From assembly GCF_015694705.1 (NCBI RefSeq), contig NZ_JADQDR010000001.1:744001-808000 (forward strand): DNA of 64,000 bases, written 5' to 3'. The translations under genes were made by a program, and so were the position numbers. Below the pieces are notes generated by a model. That model was not told where the DNA came from, did no database searches, and saw nothing but the letters and a program-made list of their open reading frames with translations. Positions 36,483-44,625 of the stretch are shown here, piece after piece (the stretch's first letter is position 1; every line of letters starts with the position of its first letter). Source of the stretch: Pontibacter rufus. GTDB lineage: Bacteria > Bacteroidota > Bacteroidia > Cytophagales > Hymenobacteraceae.

Positions 36483-37139
36483 ATGAGAAGAACAAAAATG
36501 CTGGCCTATGGCATTGCCATCTGCTGCAGCGTGGCGCTTACAAGCTGCGGTGGCACAAACGAAGACAACGCTGAAAACGAACTGCAGGAGGAAACACAGG
36601 CTACACCCGGAGCACAGGAGGAAGCAAGAGGCACAGACCCCAATACACCTGGCGCACAGACAGGAGACACCGATATAGAAGCAACCGAACTGAACCCGGA
36701 TTTAGGAGGCCACGAGATGATGCCTTCGCAGAGCATCGTGCAGAACATTTCCTCCGATCCGGAGCTCACCACTATGGCCTCGGTGCTGCGCCAGGCAGGG
36801 CTGGTGGATGATTTGGATGGTACCGGTCCTTACACCATTCTCGCCCCGACCAACGATGCCTTTGAAGCGCTGCCCGAGGGTACGCTAGAGGACCTGATGA
36901 AACCGGAAAATAAAGAACGGCTGGTAGCTATTGTTAAAAACCACGTAGTGGCCGGTAAAATAAGCGCGGCAGATTTACAGGATGGCAACACATTGCGCAC
37001 CATGGCCAATGCCCCCCTGAAGATTGATAAGAAGGCAGATGAAGCGATGATAAACGGAGCCGAAATAGAGAAGGCAGATGTGATCAGCAGTAATGGGGTT
37101 ATCCACGTTATCAACAAAGTGCTGGTGCCTGCAGAATAG
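36483..37139 (+). CDS. Fasciclin-domain lipoprotein
   Basis: The 218-residue lipoprotein has a signal MRRTKMLAYGIAICCSVALTSC with the lipobox Cys at 22. It continues with an acidic, Thr/Gly-rich linker (NEDNAENELQEETQATPGAQEEARGTDPNTP) and one FAS1 domain from ~90: ELTTMASVLRQAGLVDDLDGTGPYTILAPTNDAFEALP through the H2 motif DVISSNGVIHVINKVLVP. FAS1 domains mediate adhesion or surface interactions. The open frame begins at 36432, but the signal peptide fixes the start at 36483. Confidence 0.93.
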   Translation: MRRTKMLAYGIAICCSVALTSCGGTNEDNAENELQEETQATPGAQEEARGTDPNTPGAQTGDTDIEATELNPDLGGHEMMPSQSIVQNISSDPELTTMASVLRQAGLVDDLDGTGPYTILAPTNDAFEALPEGTLEDLMKPENKERLVAIVKNHVVAGKISAADLQDGNTLRTMANAPLKIDKKADEAMINGAEIEKADVISSNGVIHVINKVLVPAE

Positions 37140-37252
37140 CACTTAATGTGTTCATGTGGTGCGGTGCTACTGCGTTCATCAGTAAATTCTCATACATGGT
37201 GCAGGTTTGGATTTACACGACTGTTTGGAGCAGAACATCAGGCTGCAAATAT

Positions 37253-37290
37253 AAAAAAGGAGCGGAGGCTAATGTCTCCGCTCCTTTTTT
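37253..37290. terminator. Bidirectional terminator (fasciclin gene / SDR gene)
   Basis: A 15-bp stem AAAAAAGGAGCGGAG (37253-37267 with 37276-37290) has an 8-base loop, T-runs on both strands, and lies between convergent genes. Confidence 0.92.
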
Positions 37291-37349
37291 ATACATGGTA
37301 AGCATCTACATTTGAGGGAAGCTAAAGATGTTTTAGCTGTTTACGTACC

Positions 37350-38060
37350 TTACTTTTCCTGAAATGGGTTTGTTGCCCAGACCGCCAGTTCGGGGATAAA
37401 ACCGCGGCAGTCCATTTCCAGGGCGCTTTTTATGGCCCAGGCAATTTCTTCCCCTCTTAGTTTATTGGGCTTGCTTTCGCGCTCTTCCCTGTCTTCGCGG
37501 CCAAAAGCGGTGGTTACCTCGCTCGGGTTTATCAGCATGATACGCACATCATACCTGCGCAACTCGGCCTGCCAGCTTTGCGTCATGCTACGGATGGCTG
37601 CCTTGGAAGAGGCATAGACAGATCCGCCTTCGTACCCCTTGGTAGCAGCTGTAGATCCGATGTTGATAATGTTGCCCGCGTTTTGTTTCTTAAAGATTTC
37701 GGCAGCATGGGCCGCCATCATGGCCGCGCCAAATACGTTTACGCGGTATACTTTCTCAAAATCTTCTATTGTCAGGTGCTCCAGCTTCCGCGACAAGCCA
37801 ATGCCCGCGTTGTTTATCAGCACGTCGAGCTTTTCATACTTGTCCATAAAAACCTGGAAGGTGCGGGCCACATCGTCGGGGTTGCCCACATCGGCAGTAA
37901 TGGGCATAGCCCCCAGTTCACGGGCGGCCTTTTGCGTGCGCTCCTCATCACGGCCCGTAATAGCTACGTTGGCGCCATGTTCAATCAGTAGTTTTGCCGT
38001 GGCGTGTCCAATGCCCAGGGTGCCGCCGGTTATCAGAATATTTGCGTTTTCAAGTTTCAT
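37350..38060 (-). CDS. Short-chain dehydrogenase/reductase (FabG-like)
   Basis: The 236-residue classical SDR has the cofactor motif TGGTLGIG (about 11-18), NNAG in VLINNAGIGLSRK, the catalytic Ser in NIINIGSTAATKG and the YxxxK pair in SVYASSKAAIRSM. ITGRDEER after beta2 (Arg) suggests NADP(H). Such enzymes reduce 3-oxo or other carbonyl substrates; the exact one cannot be told. A second, unrelated SDR lies at 52703-53452. Confidence 0.92.
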   Translation of the reverse strand: MKLENANILITGGTLGIGHATAKLLIEHGANVAITGRDEERTQKAARELGAMPITADVGNPDDVARTFQVFMDKYEKLDVLINNAGIGLSRKLEHLTIEDFEKVYRVNVFGAAMMAAHAAEIFKKQNAGNIINIGSTAATKGYEGGSVYASSKAAIRSMTQSWQAELRRYDVRIMLINPSEVTTAFGREDREERESKPNKLRGEEIAWAIKSALEMDCRGFIPELAVWATNPFQEK

Positions 38061-38167
38061 GTCGTTGCTATAAGTTTATTCAGTGTAACGGCGGGGGATG
38101 TATTGCGTTCGGGAATCTTTAAAACGGAATACAGGCACAGACAGCAATTATACGCTTTTGATAGAAA

Positions 38168-39091
38168 CTATTTACGGTTATCGCCGCCGTGCAGCATGCT
38201 CAGGTAACTTTCGTAGCGGGAAAGGGCAATTTCGTTATGGCGCACGGCCTCTATTACGGCGCAGCCGGGCTCGTTGAAGTGGGTGCAGTTGTTGAAGCGG
38301 CACTGGTTCAGGCGGGTACGCATCTCCGGGAAATAATGGCTCAGTTCGGTTGCCGGAATGTCTACAATACCCAGCTCCTTAATGCCGGGCGTATCAATGA
38401 TAAACGTATCCGGGTCCACTTCAAACATTTCGGCAAAAGTGGTGGTATGTACACCTTTATCTGAGAAATCGGAAATCTCGGAAGTCTTCAGTTCCAGGTC
38501 GGGCACCAGCAGGTTGATGAGTGTGGATTTGCCTACACCGGAATGGCCGGAGAGCAGCGACGTTTTGCCCTGCAGCAGCGCCTTCAGCGCCTCTATGCCT
38601 TCGTTGGCCTGGGCTGATGTTGCCAGGCTACTGTAGCCAATCTGCTCATACAGGAGGCTTATCTGACGCTGGTAATCCTGCACTTCTTCATCATACAAAT
38701 CAGTTTTGTTGAAGATGAGGACGGTCGGGATCTGGTAAGCCTCGGCGGTGACCAGAAAACGGTCGATAAAGCCAAACGAGGTGCGCGGTGATACCAGCGT
38801 TACCAGCAGCAGGGCCTGATCGAGGTTGGCGGCTATGATATGCGAGTAGGCTGTTTTGTGTGTGCTCTGCCGGATGATGTAGTTTTCGCGGTCTTCGATG
38901 TGATGGATAACGGCCGTTGCCGCTTCGGTGTCTTCCACGTCAAATGCCACGCGGTCGCCTACAGCCAGCGGGTTGCTCACCTTCATGTCCTTCAGCTTAA
39001 ACTTGCCGCGCAGGCGGGCCCGGTGCAGTTGCCCGGCCTCGTCGCGGACAAGGTACCACGAACCTGTAGATTTGATGACAGTTCCTTTCAT
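38168..39091 (-). CDS. rsgA: Ribosome small-subunit-dependent GTPase RsgA
   Basis: RsgA is a late 30S maturation factor with a circularly permuted GTPase. Of 307 residues, an OB fold (MKGTVIKSTGSWYLVRDE) precedes G4 NKTD (128-131), G1 GHSGVGKST (182-190) and G3 DTPGIKELG. The C-terminal zinc knuckle has the ligands C-x5-C-x-H-x5-C in QCRFNNCTHFNEPGCAV. Its start overlaps the waaA stop by four bases (ATGA), so it is the second gene of a waaA-rsgA operon. Confidence 0.95.
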   Translation of the reverse strand: MKGTVIKSTGSWYLVRDEAGQLHRARLRGKFKLKDMKVSNPLAVGDRVAFDVEDTEAATAVIHHIEDRENYIIRQSTHKTAYSHIIAANLDQALLLVTLVSPRTSFGFIDRFLVTAEAYQIPTVLIFNKTDLYDEEVQDYQRQISLLYEQIGYSSLATSAQANEGIEALKALLQGKTSLLSGHSGVGKSTLINLLVPDLELKTSEISDFSDKGVHTTTFAEMFEVDPDTFIIDTPGIKELGIVDIPATELSHYFPEMRTRLNQCRFNNCTHFNEPGCAVIEAVRHNEIALSRYESYLSMLHGGDNRK

Positions 39092-40338
39092 GTATGCTGG
39101 TTAAGCAGGCGCTGTATGTCGGCCATAATGCTGGCAGTGGCGCCTGCCTGCTGTTGTACGTATTGTTTCTCCTGGTCAGCTATACTTTGTCGCAGCCCCG
39201 GCGTATGGTGCACCCGCTCAAAAGCCTGCAACAGCGCAGTGCTGCCATTTACCGGAAAGGCGCAGCCCAGGGCCACCAGATCTTTCGCCTCCTGAAATTT
39301 AGCATACGCAGGCCCGAAAAAGAGCGGCAATCCAAACACGGCAGCCTCCAGCGTGTTGTGCAAACCCTTGCCAAACGCACCGCCGATGTAGGCATAAGTG
39401 CCATAGCTGTAAAGCGAAGAAAGCATACCGATGTTATCGATAACGAGCACCTCATATCCGGCGGCATCTGCCTCAGTAGCTTCTGAAAAACGCACTGCTC
39501 CTTTGCCCGCTTTTTGCATTATAGTCGTTATTCCTGCCGCGTGCACCTCGTGCGGAGCAAGTATAAACTTTATACTTTGCTTATACTTCTCCAACAGCGG
39601 CAGCAACATTTCTATGTCGGCGGGCCAGGTGCTGCCTGCTATAAACACCGGCTGTCCTGCTGTAAATGCCTCTACCAGAGGTATGGTTTTAACAGAAGCC
39701 GCCGTTTGCAACACCCTGTCGAAACGCGTGTCGCCGGCTATACTGGCCTTGGTTACACCTATACTTTGCAGCAGCCTCAGCGAGGATTCGTTTTGGGTAT
39801 AGATGTGGGTGAAGGTACGAAGCATGGCACGATTAAATTCGCCATAAGGCTTAAAGAAAACCTGATCAGGGAGAAAGATAGCCGACACGGAAAGTACCGG
39901 AATATGGCGCCGGCGCAGGTCCTGCAGGTAATAATGCCAGAATTCATACTTGACGAACACGGCCAGCCTGGGCTGTACCAGATCCAGGAATTTTTTTGCA
40001 TTTGAGGCACTATCGAGAGGCAGGTACAGGACGTAATCGGCACCGCTATAGTTTTTGCGCACCTCATACCCGGAAGGCGAGAAGAAAGTGAGCAGGATTT
40101 TATACTTGGGGAAAGCCTCCCGGAAAGCCTCTATCACCGGCCGTCCCTGCTCGAACTCTCCCAGGGAGGCACAATGAAACCAAACCACCGGCGCCTGGTT
40201 GCCCTGCATGGCCTGCTGCAGCTTTTGGAACTGGTGCGCCCGCCCCTGCCGCATCAGCCTGGCTTTGGGGTTAAAAGGAGCTGCCAGGGCCAGCCCCGCC
40301 GCGAAAGCTCTCAGCCCGATGTCGTAAAGTAGCTTCAA
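39088..40338 (-). CDS. waaA: 3-deoxy-D-manno-octulosonic acid (KDO) transferase
   Basis: This inner-membrane GT-B/GT30 enzyme adds KDO from CMP-KDO to lipid A precursor. The 416 residues start with a membrane-associated helix (LLYDIGLRAFAAGLALAAPFNPKARL), then PVVWFHCASLGEFEQGRPVIEAF with the catalytic Glu (GEFEQG), VFVKYEFWHYYLQDL and the C-terminal donor site (VFIAGSTWPADIEMLLP, YAYIGGAFGKGLHNTLEAAVFGLPLFFGP). It is typical LPS machinery and shows that the organism has a Gram-negative envelope. It is translationally coupled to rsgA. Confidence 0.95.
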   Translation of the reverse strand: MKLLYDIGLRAFAAGLALAAPFNPKARLMRQGRAHQFQKLQQAMQGNQAPVVWFHCASLGEFEQGRPVIEAFREAFPKYKILLTFFSPSGYEVRKNYSGADYVLYLPLDSASNAKKFLDLVQPRLAVFVKYEFWHYYLQDLRRRHIPVLSVSAIFLPDQVFFKPYGEFNRAMLRTFTHIYTQNESSLRLLQSIGVTKASIAGDTRFDRVLQTAASVKTIPLVEAFTAGQPVFIAGSTWPADIEMLLPLLEKYKQSIKFILAPHEVHAAGITTIMQKAGKGAVRFSEATEADAAGYEVLVIDNIGMLSSLYSYGTYAYIGGAFGKGLHNTLEAAVFGLPLFFGPAYAKFQEAKDLVALGCAFPVNGSTALLQAFERVHHTPGLRQSIADQEKQYVQQQAGATASIMADIQRLLNQHT

Positions 40339-40660
40339 ATTTTATACTTGGTTATGGCAGATGTATTGTACAAGACCTTGCAGCGTGCTTAGCTCCTGCA
40401 AAGTCTGCACTGCAAATATAAGGTATTCGCCCTGGAGAATGGAGGAGAAGTTTTGGGCTGAAATATAGTTTGCTAGCTGACGGTTATACTTATATAATCT
40501 GAGTTTTACAGATAACTACTAACAGAGATGCGCTAATCTGTAAAATCCGGCAGATTTATATGTTCATGCATGGCTATAACATGGTTAATGGTAATAACAA
40601 CAGCAGGTAATGCAACCATCATGAGCTTTTATGTATCTTAAAGTAAACGCCGGAAAAATC
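40339..40660. other. 322-bp intergenic region
   Basis: No gene is seen. A diverged copy of the CGTGTGCGCAG element lies near 40386-40412 (GCGTGCTTAGCTCCTGC), upstream of waaA. The rest is AT-rich without recognisable structure. Confidence 0.4.
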
Positions 40661-41131
40661 ATGAAAGAATTAATCTGTTTTGGGTTTTGCCTTTTAGGCT
40701 TGCTTGCCTGTAAGAAAGATGATGTTTCATCAACCACCCGGGATTATTTAGTGTTCGGACACTTCTATGGTGAATGCGTAGGTGAAACATGTATCTAGAT
40801 GTTTAAAATAGAGAACAATCATCTTTTTGAAGATACCAATGATTCCTACCCAGGTAGCAACACAGCTTATGAAGGTAATTACATTTTACAAAGTGACGCA
40901 AAGTATGAGCAAGTTAAGGATTTAGTGAATCATCTTCCGGCAAGACTTTTAGAAGAAAACAGCACTGTTATTGGCCAACCTGATGCGGGCGATTGGGGAG
41001 GGATTTATATAGAAGTAAGGAAAAACGGGCAGCGTAAATTTTACCTTATTGATAAAATGGAAGACCACGTCCCGGCTTATTTACGACCCTTTGTCGATGA
41101 AGTGGAAGCAAGTATTGCTAAACTGGAATAA
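40661..41131 (+). pseudogene. Lipoprotein gene interrupted by an in-frame TAG
   Basis: An ATG at 40661 opens a 45-codon frame with a good lipoprotein signal (MKELICFGFCLLGLLAC, Cys17), continues DYLVFGHFYGECVGETCI and stops at TAG 40796-40798. The very next codon, in the same frame, is ATG (40799), and the frame continues for 110 residues (MFKIENNHLFEDTNDSYPG through EVEASIAKLE). Read through the TAG this makes one natural ~156-residue lipoprotein. GHFYGxCxGExC-xxFK is a continuous pattern I recall from Bacteroidota lipoproteins (unverified). Without the first part the second has no export signal. Likely a nonsense mutation or sequencing error; function unknown. Confidence 0.75.
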
Positions 41132-41214
41132 TAACGCAAGCCAAATACAAGTTTCACGATAACTACGCTACCGCAGAATCTCCGGTTATTTACAAAAATC
41201 TGAAAAGCAAGAAT

Positions 41215-41571
41215 ATGGCAGTATTAGCAAGGTTCTTTCCGATACTTATAATGTTGACAGTCCCTCTGAGTTCTTGTGAGAAATTGGAGCTGGAAGTTAA
41301 CGTCCCGAATTGCATAGAGCAGCAAATCAGAGAAATAAAGCAGGAAGATGTTAGAAACCCGCCTGCAAAAGTCTGGCAATGGAAAGTGGACAACAAGATT
41401 TATTACTACATCACTTCTGACTGTTGCGACCAGTTTAATTACCTGTATGACAGCAACTGCAATGTAGTTTGTGCCCCGGATGGAGGCATTACCGGAGCAG
41501 GAGACGGAAGATGTCCGGATTTTAATGGGCAGGTTGAGCAAACCTTGATTTGGGAAGATGACAGGAACTAG
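41215..41571 (+). CDS. Cys-rich putative lipoprotein (DUF6970-like)
   Basis: The 118-residue protein has a signal with lipobox Cys (ILIMLTVPLSSC, Cys at 21). The mature domain carries CIEQQIREIKQEDVRNPPAKVWQWK, YYITSDCCDQFNYLYDSNCNVVCAPDGG and GAGDGRCPDF. The CCDQFN...CNxxCAPDGG pattern resembles DUF6970 proteins (assignment from memory, moderate). It is probably periplasmic, with disulfides. It follows the interrupted lipoprotein gene on the same strand, 84 bases later. Confidence 0.82.
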   Translation: MAVLARFFPILIMLTVPLSSCEKLELEVNVPNCIEQQIREIKQEDVRNPPAKVWQWKVDNKIYYYITSDCCDQFNYLYDSNCNVVCAPDGGITGAGDGRCPDFNGQVEQTLIWEDDRN

Positions 41572-41730
41572 AGACTTATTACCAGCATTGTATATAACGG
41601 ACGAAGTGATAATAACTGAGCTGTTAATAAGCAGCATCCAGGCAAGATGAAGTTGGCGTTAAGCTAAATGAAACGAATGCCTCGCCTTTGAATGGATTAG
41701 CCAAGGAGAAAACAGAACCAGGTATAAAAT

Positions 41731-41764
41731 AAGAAACGCCCCTGCAAATGCAGGGGCGTTTCTT
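41731..41764. terminator. Bidirectional terminator
   Basis: A 15-bp perfect stem AAGAAACGCCCCTGC (41731-41745 with 41750-41764), loop AAAT, followed by ATTTTA, lies between the Cys-rich lipoprotein and the convergent peroxiredoxin gene. Confidence 0.93.
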
Positions 41765-41789
41765 ATTTTAATCAGCTAATAAGCCAGGC

Positions 41790-42425
41790 TTAGTTGGATC
41801 TGCCGGCCAGGTAGTTAGATACACCTTCGAAACTAGCTTCGAGGGCTTCTTCGCCTTCAGACCAGTTGGCCGGGCATACTTCGCCTTTTTCCTCAAAATA
41901 CTGCAGGGCATCTACCATGCGCAGGGCCTCGTCGATAGAGCGGCCAAGCGGCAGGTCGTTTACAACCTGGTGGCGTACCACGCCTTCTTTATCGATCAGG
42001 AACAGGCCACGGTATGCAACCGGCTCGCCCACAAAAGTCATTTCGCCTTCGTCGTTGTACTCGTAGTGGCCTGCCAGCACATCGTAGTTGGTCGAGATGG
42101 TTTTAGCAGCGTCGGCTACCAGCGGATACGTTACGCCTTCGATACCGCCCTGGTTCTGCGGTGTGTTCAGCCACGCAAAATGCGAGAAATGCGTGTCGGT
42201 AGAGCAACCTACCACAGCTACATTCTTGCGTTCGAAATCCTCCATTCTGTCCTGGAAAGCGATGATTTCTGTGGGGCACACAAACGTAAAGTCCATGGGC
42301 CAGAAAAAGAATACTACATGTTTTTTACCAATATATTGCTCCAGCGAGAAGTCTTCTACAAACTCTCCGTCTACTACTGCTGTTGCTTTAAATGAAGGAG
42401 CTTTTTTTCCTACTAATACTGCCAT
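41790..42425 (-). CDS. 2-Cys peroxiredoxin (AhpC/Prx1 type)
   Basis: This thiol peroxidase reduces H2O2, alkyl peroxides and peroxynitrite. Of 211 residues, the peroxidatic Cys is Cys50 in FFFWPMDFTFVCPTEI and the resolving Cys is Cys184 in EVCPANW. The C-terminal extension after it marks a typical dimeric/decameric enzyme. An unusual Met replaces Leu in the common PLDFTFVCP. A Fur/PerR-family regulator is encoded ~150 bases upstream on the same strand, the usual arrangement for peroxide control. Confidence 0.95.
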   Translation of the reverse strand: MAVLVGKKAPSFKATAVVDGEFVEDFSLEQYIGKKHVVFFFWPMDFTFVCPTEIIAFQDRMEDFERKNVAVVGCSTDTHFSHFAWLNTPQNQGGIEGVTYPLVADAAKTISTNYDVLAGHYEYNDEGEMTFVGEPVAYRGLFLIDKEGVVRHQVVNDLPLGRSIDEALRMVDALQYFEEKGEVCPANWSEGEEALEASFEGVSNYLAGRSN

Positions 42426-42545
42426 TTTCTATTAATTTTTAAGTTTAAAATCTGTTAAAATATGGGCACAAGATTATTGGTATAAGCTGAATTGCCGTAC
42501 ATGCGAAGGAGGTTTCGACAGGTGGGATTTTATAATTTACCAATC

Positions 42546-42580
42546 TTGTGTCTGATGTCTTTATACTCGTAATCTCTTAT
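42546..42580. repeat. Degenerate 7-bp array, TTGTGTC family, copy 1
   Basis: Five heptads (TTGTGTC, TGATGTC, TTTATAC and so on) run up to and into the stop codon of the Fur-type gene (42577). The same ordered units occur at 46070-46111 and 55283-55327. Confidence 0.65.
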
Positions 42581-43041
42581 TTGGATACCCTGGAAACGCT
42601 GATTTTTTTATCAGGTTCCACTTTATTGCCCGTTAGCTGCACCGAAAAGCCTTTTATTTCAAAGTTACTCATGTTGCGCTTTTGGAAAAATTCCGTGAGG
42701 AGCCGGTCCAACTCCGCATCCTCAAAATCGATTATCTCTTTGGTGTTGCTGCAGTAAATATGGCTGTGCGCCATGGCATTGGCATCGTAGCGCTTGCCGC
42801 TTTCTTCGGATAGCACCCGGAAAATCAGGCCGGTGTCCACAAAGGTATCAAGCGTTTTGTAAACGGTGCCCAGCGAGATACTCGGGTTAGCCGGTTTGAG
42901 CCGCTGGTATACTTCCTCGGCGGTGGGATGATGGCCGTGCAATTCGGTAAGTGCCTCAAATACCACAATGCGCTGGTGCGTTGCTTTCAGGTTGCTTGCC
43001 ACCAGGCGCTCCCGTAAGTCTGAGCGGTTTACTAACTGCAT
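42577..43041 (-). CDS. Fur/PerR-family transcriptional regulator
   Basis: The 154-residue protein has a winged-helix N-terminus (LKATHQRIVVFEALTELHGHHPTAEEVYQRLKPANPSISLGTVYKTLDTFVDTGLI) and a dimerisation domain with regulatory metal ligands (GKRYDANAMAHSHIYCSN, IIDFEDAELD). The structural zinc CxxC pairs of PerR/Fur are missing: the usual HxHxxCxxCG is HSHIYCSNTKE, and no C-terminal CxxC exists. Next to a peroxiredoxin, a PerR-like peroxide sensor is the natural guess. The missing structural zinc site is unusual and could alter stability or sensing. Confidence 0.9.
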   Translation of the reverse strand: MQLVNRSDLRERLVASNLKATHQRIVVFEALTELHGHHPTAEEVYQRLKPANPSISLGTVYKTLDTFVDTGLIFRVLSEESGKRYDANAMAHSHIYCSNTKEIIDFEDAELDRLLTEFFQKRNMSNFEIKGFSVQLTGNKVEPDKKISVSRVSK

Positions 43042-43100
43042 GCTGTCTTTCTAAATAAGAAAAATTCCTAAGTAATAATTTTTACAAAGATAGGGAGTAT

Positions 43101-43135
43101 AGTTAAGAGTTAAAAGTTATGCGTTAAAAAGTAAG
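43101..43135. repeat. Degenerate 7-bp tandem array, consensus AGTTANN
   Basis: Five contiguous heptads (AGTTAAG, AGTTAAA and so on) lie 60 bases upstream of the Fur-type start. Confidence 0.6.
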
Positions 43136-43364
43136 AAAGGATTGCTGTTGCAGGTTTAGTGCAGGGAGCTTGTGATTGATTATGCCAGTTTTCAACTAGC
43201 TTTCTGCAGCGGCAGAAAAGTGTACTTCTTCAGAACTATACTTTAATCTGCTTCAGGTAAAGTATAGACCATTCCTATCCTTACTTTTGCAAAGAAGTTA
43301 AAGACTTCTGCCATGAACGGTCCATAAGTTATGCTGCGCTAAACCTGCGACAGCATCTATACTT

Positions 43365-43404
43365 TAACTTTCTAACTCTCTAACCCCATAACTCTCTAAC
43401 TCAA
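43365..43404. repeat. Degenerate 8-bp tandem array, consensus TAACTCTC
   Basis: Five contiguous octads, TAACTCTC occurring twice exactly, end one base before the stop codon of the enoyl-CoA hydratase gene (43406). Confidence 0.7.
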
Positions 43405-43405
43405 A

Positions 43406-44188
43406 TTACTTCCCTTTAAATGCCGGTTTGCGCTTTTCTACAAAGGCGTTCATGCCTTCGGTCTGGTCTTCGGAGGCGAAGCAGAGGTAAAAGTTCTTGC
43501 GCTCAAAGTATAAACCTTCGTCCAGGTGTGTTTCAAAAGCACGGTTCACGGCTTCTTTGGCTAGCCTGGCCGCTACCGGCGACATTTCCGCGATTTCAGC
43601 AGCCAGCTTAAAGGCTTCGTCCAGGTATAGCTCTACAGGTACAATGCGGTTGATGAGGCCGTGCTTTTCAGCTTCCGTAGCAGTCATAAACTTGCCGGTC
43701 AGCACCATTTCCATGGCTTTGGCCTTGCCAATGGCTCTGGTCAGGCGCTGCGTGCCGCCTGCGCCCGGCATCACGCCTATTTTTATTTCCGGCTGCCCGA
43801 ATACGGCCGTTTCAGAGGCTACAATCATGTCGCAGGTCATGGCCAGCTCACAGCCGCCACCCAGCGCAAAGCCGGATACAGCGGCAATCAGCGGCTTTTT
43901 GGTTTTGCGGATCTGATCCCAGGTCGAAAACTGGTCAATGTGGAGCATGTCGATAGCAGTTTTGCCAGCCATTTGCTTGATGTCGGCGCCGGCAGCAAAA
44001 GCACGCTCATTGCCGGAAATGACAATGACACGCACTGCGTCGTCCTCATCCAGTATTTTCAGGGCATCACGCAGTTCGCCCATCAGCTGCAGGTTCAGGG
44101 CATTCAGTTCTTTAGGGCGGTTCAGTTGGATGTGAGCCACGTGTGGCTGTGCCTGCGGGGTAACAAGTATAAATTCTGTAGTATGCAT
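43406..44188 (-). CDS. Enoyl-CoA hydratase/isomerase (crotonase family)
   Basis: The 260-residue protein hydrates 2-trans-enoyl-CoA in beta-oxidation. Crotonase motifs: RAFAAGADIKQMAG (oxyanion hole), GFALGGGCELAMTCDMIVAS with one catalytic Glu (CELA), and FGQPEIKIGVMPGAGGTQRLTRAIG with the second Glu (QPEIKIG). Both glutamates are present, as in true hydratases. It is soluble and shares no operon with other beta-oxidation genes here. Confidence 0.94.
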   Translation of the reverse strand: MHTTEFILVTPQAQPHVAHIQLNRPKELNALNLQLMGELRDALKILDEDDAVRVIVISGNERAFAAGADIKQMAGKTAIDMLHIDQFSTWDQIRKTKKPLIAAVSGFALGGGCELAMTCDMIVASETAVFGQPEIKIGVMPGAGGTQRLTRAIGKAKAMEMVLTGKFMTATEAEKHGLINRIVPVELYLDEAFKLAAEIAEMSPVAARLAKEAVNRAFETHLDEGLYFERKNFYLCFASEDQTEGMNAFVEKRKPAFKGK

Positions 44189-44267
44189 AAGGCTCCGGTT
44201 GATGATGCCTCAAGTTACAGTTTTTAGACAAGCCACAAAAAGCCTGCTTCGTAGCAGTGAGCTTAGA

Positions 44268-44501
44268 TTAAAGCGTGGAGGAGAGTTCCTGCTGTTTTAT
44301 CAGGCGAAAAGAATTCATAGGAGGCTCCTGTTCTGCGCGCGGTTTAGCTGCGACGGGTACCTGCAGGGTTTTGGCAGGTAACAGGGTGGTGGCCGGCTTT
44401 ATCTGATGGGTAGCTTTCAGCATTACGCCTGATAACAGAAGTACAAAGAGAAGCGCAAGCTTAAGCACAAAGCGGATTGTAATTTTCTCGGCAGGTTGCA
44501 T
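44268..44501 (-). CDS. Small single-pass membrane or secreted protein
   Basis: The product has 77 residues: a charged start (MQPAEKITIRFVLK), one hydrophobic segment (LALLFVLLLSGVMLKA) and a polar Pro/Lys/Gln-rich tail. Not recognised. It has a plausible start and lies between the enoyl-CoA hydratase and aspartate kinase genes on the same strand. It could be a chance ORF. Confidence 0.45.
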   Translation of the reverse strand: MQPAEKITIRFVLKLALLFVLLLSGVMLKATHQIKPATTLLPAKTLQVPVAAKPRAEQEPPMNSFRLIKQQELSSTL

Positions 44502-44625
44502 GGTAATTTGTAAAATATTAATTCCGCCAGATGGTGGTTTGCCTGCAAAGTAAATATTAATTTTTGTAAATATAAAACTTTATAGTGAAATTTTTCTGAA
44601 AAAATAAAAAAAATATTTTTGAACT

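Larger units (their letters stand above)
43042..43405. other. 364-bp intergenic region with two periodic arrays
   Basis: No gene is visible. A heptad array lies at 43101-43135 and an octad array at 43365-43404. TATACTT/AAGTATA words occur at about 43236, 43258 and 43357. Confidence 0.5.
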
